DNA of 42,540 nucleotides, taken from the NCBI GenBank assembly GCA_002371335.1, contig DFHP01000197.1:1-42540 (forward strand). The letters are read 5' to 3'. Source of the stretch: Eubacterium sp. UBA3720. GTDB taxonomy: Bacteria; Bacillota; Clostridia; Lachnospirales; Lachnospiraceae. The notes under the pieces were generated by a model. It was not told the origin of the DNA. It did not search any database and saw only the letters and a program-made list of their open reading frames with translations. Both the position numbers and the translations under genes were made by a program. Positions 7,856 through 16,611 of the stretch are shown piece after piece (within the stretch, counting starts at the first letter, position 1; each line of letters starts with the position of its first letter).

Positions 7856-10800
7856 TTAATTCCGGTCATTTTGCCGTCTGTTGTTCATGATGAGCATCTG
7901 CAGCCTGTTCTCTACATTTGCGAAGCTGACATCCGGATCGTAATCAAGCGGGAGTATCTGCACATCCGGAAACATTTCCTTTAATTTCTTTACGATTCCC
8001 CTTCCGACAATATGATTCGGCAGACAGCCGAAAGGCTGCAGGATTATCATCGATCTGCATCCGCGCTTTGCATGATGTATGATCTCTGCAGGGATCAGAA
8101 CGCCCTCGCCTGTATCAAAGGTATGGTGTATGATCTCGTCGGAATCCTGTACGATATCCTGCATGCGCGCAGCCTTTTCATAAAGCGGATGCCTGCAGGC
8201 GATCTCATCTGTCGTCTTATGCGCCAGATCAAAGAAGTCAGAGGAAATACATGTCATAAGTGATTTATTCAGGGGCTGCTTCACCTTATATTCTCTGATC
8301 TGTGAAGACTGGTAGAAATAGGTTTTCCTGATCACATCCGTCATCCTGGCTTCTATGATCTCAAAACCGTTGTCCTCCAGATATGCTTCTATATCATGAT
8401 TTGCACCCGGATGGAAATTCAGCAGATACTCTCCGACGATCAACACAGAAGGTTTTCTGACTCTTCTGTTATATCTCACTCTTCGCATGACATCTATCGC
8501 TCTTGCGAATCCTTTCCTGGCACCGGGAATCCCCCCTCTTTCCATGCCATTGATCAAAAGATCCATCGCCTGTTCGAACGCCGTGTCGGAAGCGCCTTTC
8601 TTCAGTTCATACGGGCGCATTTTACGCAGGATCTCTTCCAGAGCGTCGATCATCGGCAGGGTAAACGCCAGCCTGAGCGCTGATACCAGATTCATTTTGA
8701 AACCGGGATGCAGATCATGATAATCCACGTCATCGTTCGTCAGTATCGGAACCTGAGGAAATCCCGCGTCGTCCAGAGCTTTCCTGAGAAGCGCGCTGTA
8801 ATGCGTCAGCCTGCAGTCTCCTATATATTTTCCCATGGCGACGGCTGTATGATCCGGATCATATTTACCGCTCTTTAACGCCTCCAGCGCCTCTCCTATC
8901 ACGATCTGTGCCGGAAAGCAGATATCATTATGTACATATTTCTTGCCAAGCCTTATCGCATTTTCGCGTCCGATCTGAAGAGGCACCGCTCTGATTCCCT
9001 GCCCCTTCATGGCCGCCGACATGATCCTCGCAAAGGCGTGAGATGTATTCGGTACCAGACAAACCCTTTCCTTTTTATCCCTCTTTGTGAATTTCTGCGG
9101 ATAAGGTTCCTCAAGCTGTTTCACATGAAGGGCCTGTCCGCTGCTCCTTCTGCGGTTTGTCGTCTCGATAAAGGAACGTATTCTGATCCGGAGCGGTCCT
9201 TTTACATCACTTTCATCGATCTTCAGGATCAATGGCACTTTTCCGGAGATCTCTTTCATCATGCGGGTGATCTCATCGGAAAGATAGGCGTCGTGTCCGC
9301 ATCCGAAGCTCACCAGCTGCACATACTCCAGACGTTCGCTCGAAGCTGCCAGAACAGCAGTAGACAACATCCTGGCGTGATAGTTGTTCACTACGTCAAT
9401 ACGGCTTTTAGACAGATCTGCCTCATTTGCGTGGGGCACACTGTCCGCCGTGAGCACGGAAATGCCCATCTGCGTAAACATATCGGCGATGTCATGGTTT
9501 ACCAGAAAGTCGTTCTGATAAGGTCTGGACGCGATCACTACTGCGTATTTATCCTTTTCCTTCGCATCCCTGATCACAGCAGCGCCTTTTTTCAGAAGCG
9601 CATTCTTAAACTGCCTCTGAGCCAGATCTCCCGCCGCGATCGCTTTGTCGCAAAGTGCCCGGCTTACGCCAAATCTTTCTTCCATATACTGTCCCAGCTG
9701 CCGGCTCCTGTCCTCCCGGGAATGCCAGTGGAACAGCGGCGCTTCCAGAACGGATCTGCCCCTTGAGGACGGATCATCGGAATTGCGGATGACTATAGGA
9801 TACCCCTTGACGACCGCGCACATCGATTCGCTGGTCTTCTCGGTGTTTTCCGTCTCAACCGCCGTCACAGACGGAAAGAAAATATGATCCGCGCCGTTCT
9901 TTTCCAGCCAGCGTATATGTCCGTGGACCAGTTTTGCCGGAAAACAGATCGTATCCGAGGTAACTGCCTTCAGGCCGTTTTCATACATTTTTCTTGTACT
10001 CTGCGGAGACACCATGACTGTAAAGCCCAAACTTTCCCAGAACGTTCTCCAGAAGGGCAGATCATCCCAGAACGCCAGAACCATCGGGATACCGATAATA
10101 ATATCCTTCTTTTCATCGATCCGAACGTATGAATAATCTTTGACCAGGAGCCTCTGACGCTCCTTAAACATATTGATCGTTCCCGCAGATTCCGCGGTGA
10201 TCTCCCGAAGTCGTTTCTTTACCTCTTCATCTGCCAGGTCGCCTATGACCTCCCCGCGCTTGCATCGGTTATTCGTCACCCATGAATCCCCGTTGGAAAA
10301 GTGCAGGATACTCCGGTTGCAATGATTTCCGCAGAACGGGCAGAACTTGTCATTCTCCTGCTCATAACTGAAATCTTCCAGCGCATCCAGCCCGATAAAC
10401 GTGCTTACCATGTCATTCTGTTCATATTTTTCCTTAGCGATCATTGCGGCGCCTATAGCTCCCATCAGGCTCGGATATGGCGCGCGTATGACCTCCCTGC
10501 CCGTGTACTGCTCAATCGCCCGGAGAACAGCGTCATTATTGAACGTTCCGCCCTGTACCATGATCTTGTCTCCCAGTGCCTGCAGGTTATATACACGTAT
10601 CACCTTTGTAAAAACATTCTCAATAATAGAGCGGCAGAGTCCCGCCATGATATCTTCCGGTTTCTTTCCGTTCCTCTGCTCTGTGATAATGCTGCTGTTC
10701 ATGAAAACAGTACACCGGCTGCCCAGCTTTGCAGGATTTTTGGAAGAAAAAGAACGCTCTGCTATTTCTCCCACGGGAATCTGCAGATTGTCCGCGAAAT

Positions 10801-12244
10801 TTTCCAGAAAAGAGCCGCATCCGGATGAACATGCTTCGTTGACTACTATATTGGTGACGACTCCGTTATCCAGCCATATACCTTTCATATCCTGTCCGCC
10901 TATATCCAGGATGAATGTCACATCGTTCGCGTATCCCGCTGCTGCCTTCGCGTGCGCGACCGTTTCCACGGTATGTACTTCTGTCCGGAACGCTTTGTTA
11001 AATAAAAGCTCGCCGTAGCCGGTGGATGCTGACGCTTTGATATTCAAACGGCATCCTTTTTCAAGGAACGCATCCCGCATTTCGATAAGAGCTCTTTTTG
11101 CCACCATCAGCGGTTCTCCCTGATTGCGGCTGTAAAACTGCCAGATAACATTCTCTTTTTCATCCAGAAGCACGAACTTTGTAGTCGTACTTCCCGAATC
11201 AATTCCGAGATATACGTCCAGAGAACCATTGTGATCTTCCGGCACCACATTTTCGCAGACGGCCAGAGGATGTCTCTTTTTAAAAGCCAGATATTCCTCA
11301 TTATTTTCAAAATAAAGCTGACCCCGCCCGGACTGGTCCTCCGAAGAGAGACTCTTCTCCCCCGTGATCCTGATCAGTTCAGATAAAGAGATGGTTTTCC
11401 TGTCATTTTCAGCACCGGAAAACAGCGCATCATAGGACAGCGCTGCTCCGTAGGCTATCATGATCTCAGGATGACCGGGAATGATACGATCACTCTGATC
11501 CAGCTCCAGCTTTTCACAAAAAACCTTTACGAGCGTCTTATTAAAAGTCAGAGGACCTCCTTCAAAAATGACAGGTCCTTTGATCTCCAGCCCCTGCGCA
11601 AGCCCTCCTATCGTCTGTTTCGCTATAGCATGAAACGCCGACAGGGCCAGATCCTCTCTGGAGACTCCCTGATTCAGCAAAGGCTGTATATCCGTCTTTG
11701 CAAAGACGCCGCAGCGTCCCGAGATGTCTCTTGGCGTCACACCCCGCGCCGCAAAGGAATCAAACTCTTCCGGCACAAGCTTCAGGATCGCGGCCACCTC
11801 ATCTATGAAGGCTCCCGTACCGCCGGCGCAGCTTCCGTTCATTCGCATCTCGGAAACCGCTGCTCTGCCCTGTTCATTCTCCCGGAAGAAAATGATCTTT
11901 GCATCCTGTCCACCCAGTTCTATAGCTGTTTTTACTCCCGGATGATCCTTCTGTATGGCAATTGAGTTCGCTACTACCTCCTGAACAAAGTGCAGTCCCA
12001 GAGTTTCCGCTATCGGCTTGGAGCCGGAACCCGTCATCACTGCGTAAATATGCGCGTCTCCTGCAGCCTCATAAAGTCTTTTCAACACATTCCTGACTGA
12101 TTCATACTGTCTCGCGTGATGTCTTCTGTAATCAGAAAATACGATACTTCCGTCTTTATCCAACGCCGCTATCTTTGTTGTCGTAGAACCGACATCTATT
12201 CCTGCATAAAGCACCCTGTTCAAAGTCTGTTGTGTTTTATCCAT
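7856..12244 (-). CDS. Giant acyl-CoA dehydratase activase-related protein (two ASKHA domains, DUF2229, dehydratase-like C-terminus)
   Basis: A 1462-residue protein. Two tandem BcrAD/BadF/HgdC-type ATPase domains are clear: GIDVGSTTTK (15-24) with SCAGGTGAF (138-146) and GRCGVFAKTD (176-185), then GIDSGSTTTK (347-356) with ACSSGCGSF (471-479) and SRCTVFMNSS (509-518). Cysteines in these motifs (139, 178, 472/476, 511) match the positions that hold the [4Fe-4S] cluster between subunits of activases. A CPFCGNHC motif (635-642) follows, then a DUF2229-like middle and a C-terminal half resembling 2-hydroxyacyl-CoA dehydratase subunits. Activases use ATP to drive low-potential electron transfer. 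No dehydratase, CoA-transferase or electron donor gene is adjacent, so the substrate is unknown; the layout suggests activator and target in one chain. It has its own promoter. Confidence 0.85.
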   Translation of the reverse strand: MDKTQQTLNRVLYAGIDVGSTTTKIAALDKDGSIVFSDYRRHHARQYESVRNVLKRLYEAAGDAHIYAVMTGSGSKPIAETLGLHFVQEVVANSIAIQKDHPGVKTAIELGGQDAKIIFFRENEQGRAAVSEMRMNGSCAGGTGAFIDEVAAILKLVPEEFDSFAARGVTPRDISGRCGVFAKTDIQPLLNQGVSREDLALSAFHAIAKQTIGGLAQGLEIKGPVIFEGGPLTFNKTLVKVFCEKLELDQSDRIIPGHPEIMIAYGAALSYDALFSGAENDRKTISLSELIRITGEKSLSSEDQSGRGQLYFENNEEYLAFKKRHPLAVCENVVPEDHNGSLDVYLGIDSGSTTTKFVLLDEKENVIWQFYSRNQGEPLMVAKRALIEMRDAFLEKGCRLNIKASASTGYGELLFNKAFRTEVHTVETVAHAKAAAGYANDVTFILDIGGQDMKGIWLDNGVVTNIVVNEACSSGCGSFLENFADNLQIPVGEIAERSFSSKNPAKLGSRCTVFMNSSIITEQRNGKKPEDIMAGLCRSIIENVFTKVIRVYNLQALGDKIMVQGGTFNNDAVLRAIEQYTGREVIRAPYPSLMGAIGAAMIAKEKYEQNDMVSTFIGLDALEDFSYEQENDKFCPFCGNHCNRSILHFSNGDSWVTNNRCKRGEVIGDLADEEVKKRLREITAESAGTINMFKERQRLLVKDYSYVRIDEKKDIIIGIPMVLAFWDDLPFWRTFWESLGFTVMVSPQSTRKMYENGLKAVTSDTICFPAKLVHGHIRWLEKNGADHIFFPSVTAVETENTEKTSESMCAVVKGYPIVIRNSDDPSSRGRSVLEAPLFHWHSREDRSRQLGQYMEERFGVSRALCDKAIAAGDLAQRQFKNALLKKGAAVIRDAKEKDKYAVVIASRPYQNDFLVNHDIADMFTQMGISVLTADSVPHANEADLSKSRIDVVNNYHARMLSTAVLAASSERLEYVQLVSFGCGHDAYLSDEITRMMKEISGKVPLILKIDESDVKGPLRIRIRSFIETTNRRRSSGQALHVKQLEEPYPQKFTKRDKKERVCLVPNTSHAFARIMSAAMKGQGIRAVPLQIGRENAIRLGKKYVHNDICFPAQIVIGEALEALKSGKYDPDHTAVAMGKYIGDCRLTHYSALLRKALDDAGFPQVPILTNDDVDYHDLHPGFKMNLVSALRLAFTLPMIDALEEILRKMRPYELKKGASDTAFEQAMDLLINGMERGGIPGARKGFARAIDVMRRVRYNRRVRKPSVLIVGEYLLNFHPGANHDIEAYLEDNGFEIIEARMTDVIRKTYFYQSSQIREYKVKQPLNKSLMTCISSDFFDLAHKTTDEIACRHPLYEKAARMQDIVQDSDEIIHHTFDTGEGVLIPAEIIHHAKRGCRSMIILQPFGCLPNHIVGRGIVKKLKEMFPDVQILPLDYDPDVSFANVENRLQMLIMNNRRQNDRN

Positions 12245-12287
12245 AAAAGTACCTGCTCTCGGAAAACCTTTTTTTTATTGATAAGAT

Positions 12288-12316
12288 ATATTAACAATTC
12301 TTATTTAAACCTGCAA
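12288..12316 (-). promoter_or_regulatory. Promoter of the giant activase gene
   Basis: On the minus strand TTGCAG (12311-12316), a 17-bp spacer and TAATAT (12288-12293) lie about 45 bp before the start codon. Confidence 0.55.
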
Positions 12317-12418
12317 GGAAAATATACCGGAAATAACCCTGCATCTTATTAATCCTTCCTTAGAAAACACGGAAAACAGACTGTATATTGATCCTCTCCG
12401 TTCCCCGGGGATGTAGTG

Positions 12419-12448
12419 TTGACTAACCCGATAAATCCTTATTACAAT
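12419..12448 (+). promoter_or_regulatory. Promoter of the Mn riboswitch transcript
   Basis: TTGACT (12419-12424) and TACAAT (12443-12448) with an 18-bp spacer; transcription would begin about 20 bp before the riboswitch core. Confidence 0.75.
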
Positions 12449-12471
12449 AAAGCAACAATAACAATATTTCC

Positions 12472-12567
12472 GTGAGGGAGTAGTTTACACAGACTGATCA
12501 GCCGATAACCGGTCAGCCTGTGCGGTCTGTCAACATACCGGCGGCTTTCCAGCCCCTGGCTGACCTT
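12472..12567 (+). ncRNA. yybP-ykoY manganese riboswitch
   Basis: The leader has the hallmark parts of the yybP-ykoY class: AGGGAGTAG (12475-12483), a variable helix with CACAG/CTGTG and TGATC/GGTCA pairings (about 12488-12522), then GTCAACATACCGG (12529-12541) and CTGGCTGACC closing the element (12556-12565). This class binds Mn2+ and commonly precedes TMEM165/GDT1, MntP and P-type ATPase genes. A strong terminator follows directly and the downstream gene is of the expected family, so Mn2+ binding probably allows read-through. Confidence 0.88.
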
Positions 12568-12635
12568 AAAGAATGAGACTCATGTGCATCTGACCGAAAA
12601 ACGGAATTCCAGGTGCATATGAGTCTCATTCTTTT
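12568..12635 (+). terminator. Riboswitch-controlled intrinsic terminator
   Basis: A roughly 25-bp stem (12568-12592 with 12610-12634; AAAGAATGAGACTCAT against ATGAGTCTCATTCTTT) interrupted only by two G-U pairs, with a 17-nt loop and a terminal T-run, lies between the riboswitch and the ribosome site of the transporter gene. Confidence 0.88.
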
Positions 12636-12661
12636 TCCCCACAAACAGGAGGTCTTATTAT

Positions 12662-13378
12662 ATGATGCTGTTACTGAAAGTCCTGCTGACCGAATTCATA
12701 GCCGAGATGGGTGATAAGACCCAGCTGATGCTGGTCGCAATGACTTCCAAATATAAATTGAGATCCATCATCCTCGGCACTGCCGCCGCTATCCTTGTCC
12801 TGAACGGTCTGGCCGTACTTGCAGGAGGGATTGCCGGATCGATAATCCCCGAATGGCTTATCCGATTGATCGCAGCCTTTGCCTTCATGTGTTTTGCCGT
12901 CTCTTCCGCGGGCGCAGGCCGGAAGGAAGACACTGAGGAGGCAGTGGACGTAAACCCTTCCGGCGTCAGACTGGAGGGACTTGCCGTCTTCTGTACCTTT
13001 TTTATCGCAGAATTCGGCGATAAGACACAGCTGACTGCCATCACTTTTGGCGCCAACGAAGGACCGGGCTCTGCTCTTATCGTATGGCTGGGATGTTCCG
13101 CTGGCCTTTTCGCCGCCGATGTGATCGGCATGCTGGCAGGGTATCTCCTCAACAGCAGGATGCCCGAAGGCTTTCTGCATATGCTCTCCTTTATCATTTT
13201 CTCCATCTTTGGGGTGATAACGCTGCGCAGAGGTCTCGTCCTGCTTCTGGGAGCAGACAGTGACCTGATACTGCCGATAATGTCCGTCATCATTCTTCTC
13301 TTTGCGGGAATCTGTATCTGCCGCATGAGACAAAGCTGCAAAAAAAGAGCCGCTGACAAATTCAATCCCGATCTCTGA
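12662..13378 (+). CDS. TMEM165/GDT1 (UPF0016) family transporter, probable Mn2+ exporter
   Basis: A 238-residue membrane protein with the two signature motifs of the family, EMGDKTQ (15-21) and EFGDKTQ (117-123), each at the start of a repeat of three membrane helices. The acidic residues of these motifs bind divalent cations; family members export Mn2+ (or move Ca2+/Mn2+ against protons). The hydrophilic loop GAGRKEDTEEAVD (about 84-96) separates the repeats. The start at 12662 has AGGAGG 8 bp upstream; a second ATG three bases later is possible. The yybP-ykoY riboswitch in front strongly supports a manganese role. Confidence 0.9.
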   Translation: MMLLLKVLLTEFIAEMGDKTQLMLVAMTSKYKLRSIILGTAAAILVLNGLAVLAGGIAGSIIPEWLIRLIAAFAFMCFAVSSAGAGRKEDTEEAVDVNPSGVRLEGLAVFCTFFIAEFGDKTQLTAITFGANEGPGSALIVWLGCSAGLFAADVIGMLAGYLLNSRMPEGFLHMLSFIIFSIFGVITLRRGLVLLLGADSDLILPIMSVIILLFAGICICRMRQSCKKRAADKFNPDL

Positions 13379-13410
13379 TCGCGCGCGAGCTGCGCGCTGC
13401 GTTTCTTTGC

Positions 13411-14088
13411 TTAACAGAAAGCAGGCAGTTCCATGGTCTCATTCCAGGCCATATCCCAGAACATGTATTCATACTGTGTGCATGCATAAATAATATGCTC
13501 CAGATTTTCCAGCTGCTCCTCAGTGAAGCCTTCGCTGAAGCGGTCAAACATCTCGATCATCAGATCGTTTGCCGAGCGGTATGTCTCTCCCATATACTGG
13601 CGGACCCATTCACCGTAGAACTCCTGTTCTTTCGCTCCCGGGTACTTCTCCATGAAATCTCCTATCAGCTTATATGTCCAGGAGCACGCCAGGACTGCTG
13701 CCATGATCTCAGCGATCCCTTCCTTCTGGGCAACAGCGATCATATAGTTTGTATAGGAGTCGGTCACAATGCTCGGCTTTGCCGCAGCCAGTTCTTCATT
13801 AGACAGTCCCAGTTTTTTCAGATAGCTTTTATGGATAGCGTTTTCCACATCGAGAGTAGCCGAGATCAGGCTTGCGAAGAGACGCATATCCGCCTCATTA
13901 TTTGATTTAAGCACGCCCATTGCAAAAACCTTGGAATACTGCATCAGATACAGATGATCCTGGATCATAAAAAACTTAAATTTCTCTTTCGGCAGCGTAC
14001 CGTCTGCAAGTCCCTGCACGAACGGATGAGTGTTGTTCATCTCCCAGTATCTGATCATATGATTGTAAATACGCTCTGAATTTTTCAT
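13411..14088 (-). CDS. tenA: Aminopyrimidine aminohydrolase / thiaminase II TenA
   Basis: A 225-residue TenA protein that releases HMP from degraded thiamine (formyl-aminopyrimidine salvage). The catalytic residues are all present at near-classical positions: Asp44, Tyr47, Cys135 (LACSWTY), Tyr139 and Glu207 (YEYMFW). It follows the ykoEDC transporter on the same strand, with a 187-bp gap holding a family B repeat, so it is probably read from the TPP-controlled promoter. The start follows AAGGAGG. Salvaged HMP and imported HMP would enter the same pathway, explaining the linkage. Confidence 0.93.
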   Translation of the reverse strand: MKNSERIYNHMIRYWEMNNTHPFVQGLADGTLPKEKFKFFMIQDHLYLMQYSKVFAMGVLKSNNEADMRLFASLISATLDVENAIHKSYLKKLGLSNEELAAAKPSIVTDSYTNYMIAVAQKEGIAEIMAAVLACSWTYKLIGDFMEKYPGAKEQEFYGEWVRQYMGETYRSANDLMIEMFDRFSEGFTEEQLENLEHIIYACTQYEYMFWDMAWNETMELPAFC

Positions 14089-14110
14089 AACTCCTCCTTA
14101 TTTCACCAGA

Positions 14111-14163
14111 TTCAAGTCTAGCCCGCGAGACCTGGCGCGGGATTCGGGTCAGCTTCAGCTGAC
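14111..14163. repeat. Repeat family B, copy 2
   Basis: This 53-bp element differs at only 6 positions from 28804-28856. It includes a hairpin-forming GTCTAGCCCGCGAGAC and AGCTTCAGCT near its end. It separates ykoC from tenA. Confidence 0.8.
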
Positions 14164-14275
14164 ATCCTCCAAACCTAATCCCTTCGCATCCTCGCGGAGC
14201 GTTTATCTCAGCAGGCGATCGGACCCTGCTGAGACGAACTTGTCATAACCCTCCGCTTAACAAGCGGGGATCTTC

Positions 14276-14986
14276 TCACACTAAGATAAATATATTTGCG
14301 ATCATAAATATACCACATCCTGCTGCAAAAAGAATATCCGCCGGCCTGATCTTCGTTACCATAGCGTAAGTCCTTTTGCTTTCGCCGTCAAAACCCTTTG
14401 ATTCCATCGCCATTGCCACATTCTCTGACCAGCGTATTCCGTTGACCAATGTGTTAAACAATGGTCCGAAAGGAATAATCCCGGTTTTCTTCTGACGCAC
14501 ATGATACGCAAGCACAACTTCATCCCACTCTCTTCTCAGCGTCGGGATCAGATTGAACGCCGCAAGCACGCCGTAGGCAAACTTTGGCTTTAGCCTTCCC
14601 TGATGCATCAGCGACATGACAAACTCCGTCGGATCCATCGTCAGCGCAAACAGCAGGCCGAGACTTACATAGGCAAGGATCCTTGTGGAAAGCAGCAATG
14701 CCGAATAAACCGATGTAACCTGATACAGGGATCCGCTTGCAGCTTCCGGATCTCCATACGCCAAACCGGAGATAAAGACTGTGATCGAAATAAAAACTAT
14801 CGGGATAAATATACCCGCCAGCTGTTTCAAAGAACATCTGGAAAAGAAAATCATCATAATAAACGCTCCGACAAGAACGGATACGTTTACTCTCCAGCTT
14901 TTCGTCGCGGCAAGTATTGCGCAGCAAAGGATCATGGCGATCGCTTTCACGAAAGGATTGATCTTTTCAAGCATGTCTTTTCTCAT
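14276..14986 (-). CDS. ykoC: ECF transporter T component YkoC-like
   Basis: A 236-residue CbiQ/EcfT-family membrane protein with an N-terminal cluster of helices and the cytoplasmic coupling region (RREWDEVVLAYHVRQKK, about 166-182) followed by ARG-like motif SENVAMAMESKGFDG (about 198-212). It couples ATP hydrolysis by YkoD to the substrate-binding YkoE. I chose the ATG at 14986, with GGGGAGG 7-8 bp upstream, instead of the in-frame start at 15004. Its ATG overlaps the TGA of ykoD (ATGA), which indicates translational coupling. Confidence 0.88.
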   Translation of the reverse strand: MRKDMLEKINPFVKAIAMILCCAILAATKSWRVNVSVLVGAFIMMIFFSRCSLKQLAGIFIPIVFISITVFISGLAYGDPEAASGSLYQVTSVYSALLLSTRILAYVSLGLLFALTMDPTEFVMSLMHQGRLKPKFAYGVLAAFNLIPTLRREWDEVVLAYHVRQKKTGIIPFGPLFNTLVNGIRWSENVAMAMESKGFDGESKRTYAMVTKIRPADILFAAGCGIFMIANIFILV

Positions 14987-16611
14987 GCTGTCACCTCCCC
15001 GCATCCATTTTTCCAGCCCTTATCTTCGTTTCCCGAAGGCACGTCTTTAAGAAGCACAAAATTCCGATCCTCTATACGATACCTGACATCCGCGTAGGCA
15101 TTGCAAAGTCCCACGTCATGAGTCGTCATGATCACGGTCAGACCTTCCTCCATCACCCGTTTCCTTACCTGATCCATCAGCGCTCTCGCCGACCGGTAAT
15201 CCTGTCCGTAGGTCGGCTCATCCAGAAGAAGAAGCTTCTGCCCGTCCGCGAGCACTGCAAGGACCGCCAGTCTCCTTTGCTGCCCCTGACTTAGCATATA
15301 GGGCGAAAATTCCCGGTACGCCTTCAATCCGCAGGTATCCAGAAGTTCCAGTGCTTTTTCTCTTGTCTGTTCCTTCGTATCTTCAGGAAAACGTCTGCCG
15401 AGTCCGTCGGAAACCTCCGCCGTCACATTTTGTGTAATAAACTGATTTGAAGGATTCTGAAAAGCCATTCCAACCTTTGAAAACCCGACTTTTTTCCGTA
15501 TACGGATCATTTCCTGATCGCCGTCTTCGCTGCGGATCGTAATATTCCCTCCGTAAGCCCGCTGAAACAACAGCGTCATCAGAAGAGATGTCTTTCCGCA
15601 GCCGCTTTTTCCCAGTATAGCAGTGATCTTTCCCTCCGGAATATACGCCTCCGCCTGATACAGCAAAGTCTCTTTCTCCGATAGTTCCCCGATTCCGGCC
15701 GCCGGGTTTTTCTTTCTTCCCAAGAAATCCCGCCTTATTCTTACCGGTTCCCTCGGCACGGTAAGCTTATGAAAATAAACCCCGTGCCCGGCGTTTCCGG
15801 CAGTAATGTCTGTAACTTCTTTTCTTTGTCCGGAGGCTGTCTCCCGCCAGATACCGGGATAGGCGATACCCTGCTCCTTGAAGATCGGTCTCGCCTCCCT
15901 TAACTGCTCCGGCGACTCCGCCTGATAAAGAACCTTGCCGCCTTTTCCCAGCAGCACGAAACGATCTGCCGTCCCCAGCCAGTGATCAGACATGTGATCG
16001 ATGGCTACGATCGTTTTCCCTGTCTCGTGACACAGCCTGTCAAAGAGACGGATGAGCTCCTTCGAGCTGTCGGGATCAAGGTTTGCGAAAGGTTCGTCCA
16101 GAATAATGCATTTCGCGTCCAGCAGATGTATGCACGTAAGGATCGCTCTCTGCTTTTCTCCTCCGGAAAGTGTAAAAAGCTTTCTGTCCAGCAGATGCTC
16201 CGTTCCGATCACTCTGGCTGCATTTATCGCCTTTTCCGCCATCAGTTCTCTTTCCACACAGGTATTTTCCATGCAAAAATACAGTTCTTCCCTCAGCGTG
16301 GACATACAGAACTGCAGATCCGGATTCTGAAACATCATCGAGACAAGAGGCGTTCTCGCGGCCGGCTTCATCTCCTGAACATCTCTGCCGAAGAGCTTAA
16401 GACTTCCTCCTGTGAGAAAACCTCCGTTTTCCGGCAGAAGACCGCACATCAGAGAAGCCATAGTGCTCTTACCGCAGCCGCTGCTGCCCATGATCACGGT
16501 CATTTTGCCCGCCGGGATCTCCAGCGAGACATTTTCCAGCACTGAATCGCCATTTTCAAAATACGAAAAACTTAGATTTTCGCAGATAATGGCATTTTTA
16601 TCTGTCATCAT
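14983..16611 (-). CDS. ykoD: ECF transporter ATPase with two fused ABC domains, YkoD-like
   Basis: A 542-residue fusion of two ABC ATPases. Domain 1: Walker A GSSGCGKST (42-50), LSGGE (148-152), Walker B CIILDEP (168-174). Domain 2: Walker A GKSGCGKT (334-341), LSQGQ (440-444), Walker B LLLLDEP (460-466). Such duplicated ATPases power ECF transporters; the YkoEDC set imports the thiamine precursor HMP. The gene begins right after the stop of ykoE, with GAAGGAG as ribosome site, and overlaps ykoC by 4 bp. All catalytic motifs look intact. A cobalt or riboflavin ECF system is excluded by the YkoE-type S component and the TPP riboswitch. Confidence 0.9.
   Translation of the reverse strand: MMTDKNAIICENLSFSYFENGDSVLENVSLEIPAGKMTVIMGSSGCGKSTMASLMCGLLPENGGFLTGGSLKLFGRDVQEMKPAARTPLVSMMFQNPDLQFCMSTLREELYFCMENTCVERELMAEKAINAARVIGTEHLLDRKLFTLSGGEKQRAILTCIHLLDAKCIILDEPFANLDPDSSKELIRLFDRLCHETGKTIVAIDHMSDHWLGTADRFVLLGKGGKVLYQAESPEQLREARPIFKEQGIAYPGIWRETASGQRKEVTDITAGNAGHGVYFHKLTVPREPVRIRRDFLGRKKNPAAGIGELSEKETLLYQAEAYIPEGKITAILGKSGCGKTSLLMTLLFQRAYGGNITIRSEDGDQEMIRIRKKVGFSKVGMAFQNPSNQFITQNVTAEVSDGLGRRFPEDTKEQTREKALELLDTCGLKAYREFSPYMLSQGQQRRLAVLAVLADGQKLLLLDEPTYGQDYRSARALMDQVRKRVMEEGLTVIMTTHDVGLCNAYADVRYRIEDRNFVLLKDVPSGNEDKGWKNGCGEVTA

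Noticed and set aside
8930..9766. 278-residue plus-strand open frame
   Set aside because: It lies antisense within the activase gene, whose motifs are clear; the frame has no ribosome site or family resemblance.
12658..13365. Two long minus-strand frames across the TMEM165 gene
   Set aside because: The plus frame has both EGDKT motifs and the riboswitch unit; the antisense frames have no recognisable content.
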